Source: Dysosmobacter welbionis (GTDB taxonomy: Bacteria > Bacillota > Clostridia > Oscillospirales > Oscillospiraceae). Taken from it: 64,000 bases of DNA. Positions 53,550-60,947 of this stretch are shown piece after piece (positions within the stretch are counted from its first letter, which is position 1; each line of letters starts with the position of its first letter). A model generated the notes under the pieces. That model was not told the origin of the DNA, made no database searches, and saw only the letters and a list, made by a program, of their open reading frames with translations. A program made the position numbers and the translations under genes. The stretch covers positions 3,512,112-3,576,111 of the forward strand of contig NZ_CP034413.3 of NCBI RefSeq assembly GCF_005121165.3, given 5' to 3'.

Positions 53550-54779
53550 TCATTTGGCTGACAGGTCCACCCCGCGGCGCACCAGGGAATACGGCGGCAC
53601 CGCCTTGGGAAGGTCCATATAGAATTTCATCTGTGGGGTGCGGGGTTCCACCAGGGACGCCCCCGCCTCGTCCCGCATCTCCGGCACGGTTATGGAGAAG
53701 GGCCGCAGATCCGGGCCCACGATCTCCACCGTGTCCCCGGCGCGGAACTTGTTCCGCAGGGACAGCACGGCGTGCCCAGCGCTGTCGCAGTCCGTCACCA
53801 CCGCCGCCACCTGCCATTCCCGGACATAGCGGGAGGTGGCGTAATACTGGCCCGGCGGGCCGTAGTAAAAGCCGGTGGAGTAGGGCCGGTGGCTCACGTG
53901 CTCCACCTCGTCCCGCCACACGGGATCGACGGACTCCCCTGCCGCCGCGGCGTCCAAACAGTGGCGGTAGGCCCCGGTGACGATGGCCGCGTAGTAGGCG
54001 GACTTGGCCCGGCCCTCGATCTTCAAACTGGAGAGGCCCGCGCCGCACAGGTCCCCCAGGTGGTCGATCATGCACATGTCCCGGGAGTTCAGGATATAGG
54101 TGCCCTGCTCGTCCTCAAACACCGGGAAATACTCTCCCGGACGCTTCTCCTCCACCAGGGCGTACTGGTACCGGCAGGGCTGGGCACAGGCGCCCCGGCT
54201 GGAGTCCCGGCCGGTCATATAGTTGGAGAGCAGGCACCGCCCCGAGTAGCTGACGCACATGGCGCCGTGGACGAAGGCCTCGATCTCCAGGTCCGCCGGG
54301 GTCTTGTCCCGGATGGTGCGGATTTCCTCCAGACTCAGCTCCCGGGCCAGGATCACCCGGCTGGCCCCCAGGTCGTGCCAGGCCCGGGCGGTCTCGTAGT
54401 TGCAGATGCTGGCCTGGGTGGAGATGTGCCGCTCACACCGGGGGGCGTACTTCCCCGCCATGGTAAAGGCCCCCAGGTCCGCCACGATCAGGGCGTCCAC
54501 CCCGGCGTCCGCCAGCCGTTCCAGGTGCTCCGGCAGGCGGGCCGCCTCGTCGTTCCGGGGCATGGTATTGATGGTGCAGTGGACCCGGACGCCGTGGCTG
54601 TGGGCAAAGGCCACCGCCTGGGGCAGCGCCTCATCGGAGAAGTTCCCCGCAAAGGCCCGCATCCCAAAGCTGGTGCCCGCCAGATACACTGCGTCCGCGC
54701 CATAGAGCACGGCCATTTTCAGCCGCTCCATGTCCCCCGCCGGGGCCAGCAGCTCCGGCTTGTCCCGCTTAACCGCCAT
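53550..54779 (-). CDS. Peptidase U32 family protein
   Basis: 409 residues. ELLAPAGDMERLKMAVLYGADAVYLAG at the start, ARELSLEEI, EAFVHGAMCVSYSGRCLLSNYMTGRDSSRGACAQPCRYQY and SLKIEGRAKSAYYAAIVTGAYR are the family marks, with the Cys ligands of an iron-sulfur cluster. Bacterial U32 proteins of this type (RlhA, TrhP) modify RNA by hydroxylation; peptidase activity is doubtful. It begins inside the mltG end (11-bp overlap), so the two are coupled. Confidence 0.9.
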   Translation of the reverse strand: MAVKRDKPELLAPAGDMERLKMAVLYGADAVYLAGTSFGMRAFAGNFSDEALPQAVAFAHSHGVRVHCTINTMPRNDEAARLPEHLERLADAGVDALIVADLGAFTMAGKYAPRCERHISTQASICNYETARAWHDLGASRVILARELSLEEIRTIRDKTPADLEIEAFVHGAMCVSYSGRCLLSNYMTGRDSSRGACAQPCRYQYALVEEKRPGEYFPVFEDEQGTYILNSRDMCMIDHLGDLCGAGLSSLKIEGRAKSAYYAAIVTGAYRHCLDAAAAGESVDPVWRDEVEHVSHRPYSTGFYYGPPGQYYATSRYVREWQVAAVVTDCDSAGHAVLSLRNKFRAGDTVEIVGPDLRPFSITVPEMRDEAGASLVEPRTPQMKFYMDLPKAVPPYSLVRRGVDLSAK

Positions 54780-55950
54780 AGGAGCTGCTGTTGACGAACG
54801 CGTTGTGTTCCGCCAGCGTGGTGGAGAAGTGGTGCTTGCCGTCCGTGCCCAGGGCGTAGTAATAGTAGTCCGTGCTGTTGGGGTTCAGCGCCGCGTCGAT
54901 GGAGGCCAGGCCCGGGTTGGAGATGGGCGTGGGGGGCAGGCCCGCGTTCTGGTACAGGTTGTAGGGGGAGTCGGTCTGCATGTCCGCGCTGGTGATGGGG
55001 CCGGTGTGGTCCGGCAGCGCATAGAGCAGAGAGGCGTCGATCTGCAGCAGGCCGTAGGTCCCCTGCTTGTTGCCGGAGCCCTCCAGCCGGTTGTAAATGA
55101 CAGAGGCGATGTTGGCCTGATCCGTGCCGTCGGTCTCCTCCTCGATCAGGGAGGCGATGGTGATGATCTCCTGCAGGGAGTAGCTGGACTCCTCCACCTG
55201 GGTCATCCGCTCCTCGTCCATGCGGCTGACAAAGTTGCGGATCAGCCGGTCCAGGGCGTCCTCGGCGTTATGGCCCACATAGAACTCATAGGTGTCCGGG
55301 AAGAGGAAGCCCTCCAGTCGGCTCAGGTCCTCGGATTCGTTGTCGATGAAGTCGTAGTCAAAATCGCCGGTCTGGGCGGCCTCGGTCAGGGCCTCCTCCG
55401 TGTTGACGCCCTTTTCCGCCAGCAGGGCGATGGTCTGGCGGACGGTGTAGCCCTCCGGAATGGTGACGGTCACCGTCTCCGCGCTCAGGTTGCCGGAGGA
55501 GCTGCGCATCCCCGCGATCAGGGCGTGGTAGTCCATGTCGGTGTTCAGCTCATAGGTGCCGATGCCCACCTCTTCGCTGGCGCCGGTGACGGCCGCGAAC
55601 AGGCGGAAGAACCACTTGTAGCGGATCAGTCCGGCGTCCTGCAGCTTTTCCGCGATGCTGCCCATGTCGTCATCCGCGGTGATCTCAATGGTGATCTTGG
55701 TGGTGGAGGGGATGTCCCGGCTGAAAGCACACAGGTCGCTGGCCAGCAGCCAGCCCACGCCAGCCAGGATGGCCGAGGCCACCAGCACGCACAGGATATA
55801 CAGGACCGGGTTGATCCGGCGGCGCTTGCGCCGCCGCCGCTGCGGCTGCTGGGACGGATTGCCCTGGCTCCTCCCCGTATGGCCCGCCTGGCTGCGGCGC
55901 ACCTGGGACGCGTCCCAGCTGGCGGTATCGCCGTTTTTGTAATCAGACAT
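54769..55950 (-). CDS. mltG: Endolytic transglycosylase MltG
   Basis: 393 residues from the ATG at 55950 (GGAGG 5 bp before). A basic cytoplasmic tail (QPQRRRRKRRRINP), one membrane helix (LYILCVLVASAILAGVGWLLA), a LysM-like part and the YceG catalytic domain: FPDTYEFY, SLIEEETDGTDQANIASVIYNRL with the catalytic Glu, and PTPISNPGLASIDAALNP. It cuts nascent glycan strands and so sets their length. Confidence 0.93.
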   Translation of the reverse strand: MSDYKNGDTASWDASQVRRSQAGHTGRSQGNPSQQPQRRRRKRRRINPVLYILCVLVASAILAGVGWLLASDLCAFSRDIPSTTKITIEITADDDMGSIAEKLQDAGLIRYKWFFRLFAAVTGASEEVGIGTYELNTDMDYHALIAGMRSSSGNLSAETVTVTIPEGYTVRQTIALLAEKGVNTEEALTEAAQTGDFDYDFIDNESEDLSRLEGFLFPDTYEFYVGHNAEDALDRLIRNFVSRMDEERMTQVEESSYSLQEIITIASLIEEETDGTDQANIASVIYNRLEGSGNKQGTYGLLQIDASLLYALPDHTGPITSADMQTDSPYNLYQNAGLPPTPISNPGLASIDAALNPNSTDYYYYALGTDGKHHFSTTLAEHNAFVNSSSYGG

Positions 55951-56098
55951 AGGAACCTCCATTTTCTCGCCCCGGCGGTGCGCCGCCGGAAACGTCCCGG
56001 GATGGGGAAGAAATCTTCCCCTCCCTGCAATTTTTTTCAGCGGCCAGGCTCCCTTTGGAAGCCGGGCGCATAGAATGTCTCAAAGCGAGGTGACAATC

Positions 56099-56266
56099 AT
56101 GTGCTTCAACAACGGAAACAACAATTGTTCCTGCCTGTGGCTCATCATCATCGTCGTGCTGATCTGCTGCTGCTGTGGCAGCGGGAACGCCCTCGGCGGC
56201 AATAGCTGCGGCTGTGGCTGCGGCTGCGGGTGCGGCAACGACGGCTGCAACAACGGCTGCTGCTGA
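56099..56266 (+). CDS. Small Cys/Gly-rich membrane peptide
   Basis: 55 residues, starting at the ATG at 56099 after AGGTGA. NNGNNNCSCLWLIIIVVLICCCCG, one hydrophobic helix, is followed by a Gly-Asn-Cys tail with five Gly-Cys repeats and an NNGCC end. 14 of 55 residues are Cys. It resembles small coat- or membrane-associated peptides of spore formers. CATAGAAT at 56069-56076 resembles the -10 of late mother-cell sigma factors. Family not recognised. Confidence 0.7.
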   Translation: MCFNNGNNNCSCLWLIIIVVLICCCCGSGNALGGNSCGCGCGCGCGNDGCNNGCC

Positions 56267-56327
56267 CGGCTGCGGAGAAAATGGGGCGTGTTCGTCCCAT
56301 TTTCTTTGCTCCCGTCGGGGACAGCCC

Positions 56328-56996
56328 CTAGTTCAGCAGCGGCTCCACCCGAGAGAGCACCTCCCGGCGGATGTCCTCCATTGTCCGGGGCGCGTCCCCG
56401 GCGGCGCAGTCGATCACCGACCAGCCCAGATCCCGGGCAATCTCGCGGGCGCCCTCCCGGCAGCGGCGGAGATAAGCCCCGTCCTGCTCGTGAATGTCCG
56501 CAGCGGTGGCGGTCGCCTGCTCCCGATGCCGGAGCATCTTCTCAGACACCTCTGTGGGCAGATCCAGGTACAGCACCAGGTCCGGCGCGGGCAGGCCCAT
56601 GCGGCCGTATTCCAGGTCGAAGAGCCAGTCCAGAAATGCCTGCCGCTCCCCTTCCGGGAGCTTGGATGCCTGGTGGACGGCGTTGGAGGTGGTGTACCGG
56701 TTGGCCACCACGATGCCGCCTTCCTCATAGAACCCGCCCCAGTCCTCCTTGTAGGAGGCGAAGCGGTCCACGGCGTACAGCACCGACGCGGCGTAGGCGT
56801 TCACGTCCCCGGGCCTGTTGCCCAGGGCTCCGTGGAGGTAGAGGTTCGCCGGTTCGGCAAAGGGGTTGCCATACCGGGGAAAGTCGATCTCCCGATATGC
56901 GATGCCCCGCTGGGCCAGGGTCTCGCACAGGAGCTTTGCCTGGGTGGCCTTGCCGGAGCCGTCCGTGCCCTCGAATACAATCAGTTTTCCGCTCAT
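56328..56996 (-). CDS. tmk: Thymidylate kinase
   Basis: 222 residues from the ATG at 56996. P-loop FEGTDGSGKATQAKLL, then EIDFPRYGNP, ANRYTTSNAVHQASKL and LYLDLPTEVSEKML. It phosphorylates dTMP to dTDP. It starts at the overlapping end of the glycosyltransferase gene (ATGA). The second half diverges from E. coli Tmk but follows the clostridial subgroup. Confidence 0.9.
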   Translation of the reverse strand: MSGKLIVFEGTDGSGKATQAKLLCETLAQRGIAYREIDFPRYGNPFAEPANLYLHGALGNRPGDVNAYAASVLYAVDRFASYKEDWGGFYEEGGIVVANRYTTSNAVHQASKLPEGERQAFLDWLFDLEYGRMGLPAPDLVLYLDLPTEVSEKMLRHREQATATAADIHEQDGAYLRRCREGAREIARDLGWSVIDCAAGDAPRTMEDIRREVLSRVEPLLN

Positions 56997-57712
56997 CTGT
57001 GTCTCTTCTCCTGCTTGACATGGATTAAAAACAGCGGCAGCTTCATCATCCGGCCGATGCGGCGGGGCTCCTTGCACAGGCGGTAGAACCACTCCAGCCC
57101 GTGGTCGGTCCAGAATTTTGGGGCCCGCTCCACCACGCCGGCGAATACGTCCAGACTGCCCCCCAGGCCGCACAACAGCCGGGCGCCTGTGGCGGTGCCG
57201 TTCTTCGCCATCCACTTCTCCTGCTTGGGGGCGCCCAGGCAGACGAACACCACGTCCGCGCCGCTTTGGCGGATGGCCGCTACCACCGGGCCGTCCTCCT
57301 TGAAATAGCCGTCGTGGGTGCCGGCGATCCGCAGCCCCGGATGGGCCGCGGCCAGCTTCGCTCCCGCCTGCTCCGCAACACCGGGCTTGGCGCCCAGGAG
57401 GTAGAGGGACTTCCCTTCCTCCGCCAGTTTATCCATCAAATGGGTCGCGAATTCAACGCCCGGCGTCCTTTCCTTCAGAGGCGTCCCCAGCATGGCCGCG
57501 CCCTTGATGACGCCGATGCCGTCCGGCAGCACCAGATCCGCGCCGTTCACCGCGGCCCTGGCCCCGCTGTCCTCCCGGCAGACCTCCACGATCTCCGGAT
57601 TGGGGGTCACCACATAGTGGGGGCCCGGACTGCGGACCAGCTCCATCCCCCGCTCCACGGCCTCTGCCATGGTCAGGTTGTCAAAGCCGACGCCCAGCAC
57701 GTCGATGCGCAT
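56993..57712 (-). CDS. WecG/TagA/CpsF family glycosyltransferase
   Basis: 239 residues. VLGVGFDNLTMAEAVE, HYVVTPNPEIVEVCRED, LPDGIGVIKGAAMLG and FVCLGAPKQEKWMAKN are signatures of the family that adds N-acetylmannosamine to the undecaprenyl-linked primer of teichoic acid or similar polymers. Which polymer is unknown. It overlaps tmk by 4 bp. Confidence 0.92.
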   Translation of the reverse strand: MRIDVLGVGFDNLTMAEAVERGMELVRSPGPHYVVTPNPEIVEVCREDSGARAAVNGADLVLPDGIGVIKGAAMLGTPLKERTPGVEFATHLMDKLAEEGKSLYLLGAKPGVAEQAGAKLAAAHPGLRIAGTHDGYFKEDGPVVAAIRQSGADVVFVCLGAPKQEKWMAKNGTATGARLLCGLGGSLDVFAGVVERAPKFWTDHGLEWFYRLCKEPRRIGRMMKLPLFLIHVKQEKRHR

Positions 57713-57787
57713 GGAATCACCTCGCTACATACTCATACAGGATAGCAGTATACCACAAGCCGCCGCGTTTGTCCAACCAAAAATCAA

Positions 57788-57814
57788 CAGGGACGCCAAA
57801 AACCGGCGTCCCTG
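57788..57814 (-). terminator. Terminator of the transporter gene
   Basis: A perfect 10-bp stem (57788-57797 with 57805-57814) with T-rich sequence after it on the minus strand. Confidence 0.7.
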
Positions 57815-57823
57815 CTGAACGAT

Positions 57824-58750
57824 TCAGTTTTCCGGCGCCGGTACCGCCTGCTTTTTCCGGAAGTCCGGCAGCTGGGCCAGCACCACCGCCGCCAGCATCA
57901 GCACGCAGCCCAGGTACTCCTTCCCACTCATCCGGTCCCCCAGGATCAGCGCCCCGGCGACGGTGGCGAACACGGACTCCAGACTCAGCAGCAGGGACAC
58001 CACCGTGGGGTTGGAGTCCTTCTGCGCCAGGATCTGGAGGGTGTATCCCACGCCGCTGGAGAAGATGCCCACATACAGGACAGGCCCGATACAGGCCAGC
58101 AGCCCCGCCCAGTCAGGCGTCTCCATGACCAGCATCAGTCCGGCAGAGAGCACCGCCATCACCAGGAACTGTACGCAGGACAGGGCCACCCCGTCCACCT
58201 TCCGGGTAAAGTGGTCGATCAGCAGGATGTGTCCGGCGAAGCAGAAGGAGCACAGCAGCACGTACCAGTCCCCCTCCGTGATGGAAAAGGACTCCTGCAC
58301 GCACAGCAGATACAATCCCACCACCGCCAGCGCCACACTGAGCCAGATCGCCCGGGGCGCCTTTTGCCGGAGGAAAATCCCCGCAATGGGCACGATGACA
58401 ATATAGAGGGCCGTGATGAACCCCGCCTTGCCGGAGGTGGTGGTCTCCAGCCCCATCTGCTGGAGGTTGGTGCCCATTGTCAGGACCACGCCGCAGCAGA
58501 TACCGCCGATGGCCAGATCCCGCCAGGAACCGGGCCGGGCCTGGGCCTCCTCCTGAAAATCCCGCCGCCGCAGGCAGCGGAACACCAGACACAGCACCAG
58601 CAGAAACACAAAGGCCACCGCGCTTCTGGCGGCGGTGAAGGTGAAGGGACCCACATGGTCGGCGGCCACGCTCTGGGCCACGAAGGCGGTGCCCCAGATC
58701 AGAGCCGCCAGCACGGGGAATACATTTTGACGGATGTGGTTGACTTTCAT
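57824..58750 (-). CDS. DMT-superfamily transporter (EamA)
   Basis: 308 residues with ten hydrophobic segments in two similar halves. LAALIWGTAFVAQSVAADHVGPFTFTAARSAVAF opens the first EamA unit and LLSLESVFATVAGALILGDRMSGKEYLGCVLMLAAVVLAQ closes the second. Substrate cannot be read from sequence. It is divergent from the HAD hydrolase gene. Confidence 0.92.
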   Translation of the reverse strand: MKVNHIRQNVFPVLAALIWGTAFVAQSVAADHVGPFTFTAARSAVAFVFLLVLCLVFRCLRRRDFQEEAQARPGSWRDLAIGGICCGVVLTMGTNLQQMGLETTTSGKAGFITALYIVIVPIAGIFLRQKAPRAIWLSVALAVVGLYLLCVQESFSITEGDWYVLLCSFCFAGHILLIDHFTRKVDGVALSCVQFLVMAVLSAGLMLVMETPDWAGLLACIGPVLYVGIFSSGVGYTLQILAQKDSNPTVVSLLLSLESVFATVAGALILGDRMSGKEYLGCVLMLAAVVLAQLPDFRKKQAVPAPEN

Positions 58751-58755
58751 CAGAC

Positions 58756-58784
58756 TTGCTCCTCACCAGGATCTATGCTATACT
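58756..58784 (+). promoter_or_regulatory. Promoter of the HAD-pentapeptide operon
   Basis: TTGCTC at 58756-58761 and TATACT at 58779-58784, 17-bp spacer and an extended TGC before the -10. Confidence 0.65.
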
Positions 58785-58902
58785 TTTGCAAACTCCCGTA
58801 GATTTGATGTCCGGGATCAAAAGCCGCGAACAAATAAAAATTTTAACACAACGGGGCGGAAATGGCAAGACCCGGTTCCTCCCCGAGAAAAGGAGGCGGC
58901 CC

Positions 58903-59553
58903 ATGCTGCTGTTTGACATGGACGGGACGCTGATCGACTCCAACGGCGTCTGGAAAAACGTGGACCGGGAATTTCTGGCCCGGCGGGGCATTGCGTACAC
59001 CCACGCCTATTACGAGGGCGTAGCCCATACCATCCTTCCCCTGGCCGCCAAGTTCACCAAGGAGTACTGCCGCCTCACGGAGTCCTGCGAGGAGATCATT
59101 GCCGAGTGGATGGAGATGGCCAGGGACGCCTATGCCCATGTCACGGTGAAGCCCGGCGTCCGGGCGTATTTAAAGCAGTGCCGGGCAGAGGGCCGCCGGA
59201 TGGCGGTGGTGACCTCCAGCGTGCCGGAGCACTGCCGCACCGCCCTGACCCACCTGGACCTGATGAAGTACTTTGAGGGTGTCACTCTGGCCCACGACCT
59301 GGGGTTGGAGAAAAAGGACCCGGCCCTGTGGCGTGCCGCCGCAGAGCACTACGGCGTGGCACCGGAGGACTGCACGGTGTTCGATGACAGCCTCTCCGCC
59401 TGCAAGGGCGCCAGGGCTGCAAAGATGCGGGTGGTGGGCGTTTACGACGGTTTCTTCGCCCAGGACGAGGCGGCCATGCGGGGATTTTGCGACGTGTATA
59501 TCCGGAGCTTTGAGGAGCTGCTGCTCCCGCCCCGGCAGGCACTCCGCCCATGA
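58903..59553 (+). CDS. HAD family hydrolase
   Basis: 216 residues from the ATG at 58903 (AAAGGAGG upstream). Motif I DMDGTLIDSNGVW with both catalytic Asp, motif II VVTSSVPE, a Lys in LEKKDPALW and motif IV FDDSLSACKGARAAKM. The cap insertion between motifs I and II is helical, as in phosphoglycolate- or sugar-phosphate phosphatases. Substrate unknown. Confidence 0.92.
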   Translation: MLLFDMDGTLIDSNGVWKNVDREFLARRGIAYTHAYYEGVAHTILPLAAKFTKEYCRLTESCEEIIAEWMEMARDAYAHVTVKPGVRAYLKQCRAEGRRMAVVTSSVPEHCRTALTHLDLMKYFEGVTLAHDLGLEKKDPALWRAAAEHYGVAPEDCTVFDDSLSACKGARAAKMRVVGVYDGFFAQDEAAMRGFCDVYIRSFEELLLPPRQALRP

Positions 59554-60161
59554 GCGGCCTGCCTGAGGCCCTGGAGACGGCGCGGGAGGCCGGAGAGGTG
59601 CTCTCCGCCGCGGTCCTTTCCCAGGAAAACGCCGAGGGGCTGGACGGCTCCGGCCTGGACTTCCGGGACTGCCGGTTCCAGTCCTGCCGCCTGCGGAACT
59701 GCGATTTCACCGGCGCAGCCTTTTACGGCTGCACCTTCACCGGATGTCTCCTGGAGAACTGCCGCCTCTCCGCCACCTATTGGAAGGACTGCCGCCTCTC
59801 CGGCTGCAAATGGGACGGCGCGGACCTGCGCCGCTCCCGGTGGAAGGACAGCGTTCTGGAGGAGACTCTGCTTCGTTATGTCAACTTTTCCGGCGGCGTC
59901 TGGGAGCGTATTTCCGTGAAGGAATGTGACTTCACAGAGTCTACGCTCTCGGAGATGCGGCTGAAAAAAGCTGCCATGGAGAAGACGGATCTGACCGGGG
60001 CGGAGCTGTTTCGCACCAGCCTTGCCGGCATGGACCTGACGGCCTGCACCCTGGACCGGATCGTGCTGTCGGAGACCTGCCGGGAGCTGAAGGGCGCCGT
60101 CATCAACGCCGCCCAGGCCGCGGTGGTGGCCCGGATTCTGGGCATCCGGGTGGAGCCGTAG
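59550..60161 (+). CDS. Pentapeptide repeat protein
   Basis: 203 residues. About 20 tandem five-residue repeats with the pattern (C/A)-(D/N)-(L/F)-x-x, for example LDFRDCRFQSCRLRNCDFTGA and ADLRRSRWKDSVLEETLLRYVNF, forming a right-handed quadrilateral helix. Many Cys residues occupy repeat corners. Coupled to the HAD gene by ATGA. Some members mimic DNA and protect gyrase, but there is no specific sign of that here. Confidence 0.9.
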   Translation: MSGLPEALETAREAGEVLSAAVLSQENAEGLDGSGLDFRDCRFQSCRLRNCDFTGAAFYGCTFTGCLLENCRLSATYWKDCRLSGCKWDGADLRRSRWKDSVLEETLLRYVNFSGGVWERISVKECDFTESTLSEMRLKKAAMEKTDLTGAELFRTSLAGMDLTACTLDRIVLSETCRELKGAVINAAQAAVVARILGIRVEP

Positions 60162-60240
60162 GGGGGGCATCTGTCCAGCCGCAGGCATGGCTGATCCCCG
60201 TGCAATGGACCGGATCTCCCACCCCCGATCACACACAAAA

Positions 60241-60274
60241 CACCAGGGCCCGCCGAAAACGGCGGGCCCTGGTG
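60241..60274. terminator. Bidirectional terminator
   Basis: A perfect 14-bp stem (60241-60254 with 60261-60274), GAAAAC loop, between two convergent transcripts. Confidence 0.8.
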
Positions 60275-60275
60275 T

Positions 60276-60947
60276 TCAGATTGCTTTCTGCTGGCCGATC
60301 ACGTCCCGGCACCAGGCAAACAGCCGGTCCGTGAGGGCTGTCAGGTCCTCCCGGCACTCCCCTGCTTTCAGGGCCTGGGCAGTTTGCAGAATCTCCAGGT
60401 CCTGCCCGGTCAGGTGCTGTTCCAGGTCTGATCTCCGGCGGCAGTAGAGCCCCTGCTCTGCATACAGCTTGGCCTGCAGCAGGAACACGGCGGCCTTGCA
60501 GGCCTCCGCCACCGCCTCCCGGCTTCTGCCGTGGAGAAAGTTGTGGCAGCACAGGTGATACAGTCCGCAGGCCCCCTGATGGAGGGCCCGGCGGGCGTCC
60601 CCTGGCTCCTCCGGCGGCAGCAGGTCCGCAAGGCGTCCGCACCAGTCGGTGGTGTCCCGGCGGAACTGGAACAGCTCCCCCCGGTCCCAGGCCGCCAGCT
60701 CCGCCGTACCGGAGACGAAGCCGCACAGCTTGTCCCGGTCCGGCAGGTCCTTCACGGCTGCCCGATAGGTCTCCAGGTCTTGCAGAGAGCAGCTGTCCAG
60801 AATGCACACCACGTCGATGTCGCTGTCCGGTCCGGCTTCTCCCCTGCCCCGGCTGCCCTGGAGGCCGATGTACCGCACCCGGTCCCCAAAGGCGGCCCGG
60901 ACGGCCCCGCAGTATTGCTTCATCCAGTTTTCGATCTCCATCATCAC
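60276..60947 (-). CDS. Nucleotidyltransferase with helical C-terminal domain
   Basis: 223 residues. The N-terminal part has IGLQGSRGRGEAGPDSDIDVVCILD, the GS-x10-DxD core of MNT-type nucleotidyltransferases. The second half is helical with RRALHQGACGLYHLCCHNFLHGRSREAVAEACKAAVFLLQAKLYAEQG, HEPN-like in layout but without a clear R-x4-6-H. Coupled to uvrD (ATGA), so it may take part in the same process, or act as a simple antibiotic-modifying type enzyme. Function unresolved. Confidence 0.8.
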   Translation of the reverse strand: MMMEIENWMKQYCGAVRAAFGDRVRYIGLQGSRGRGEAGPDSDIDVVCILDSCSLQDLETYRAAVKDLPDRDKLCGFVSGTAELAAWDRGELFQFRRDTTDWCGRLADLLPPEEPGDARRALHQGACGLYHLCCHNFLHGRSREAVAEACKAAVFLLQAKLYAEQGLYCRRRSDLEQHLTGQDLEILQTAQALKAGECREDLTALTDRLFAWCRDVIGQQKAI

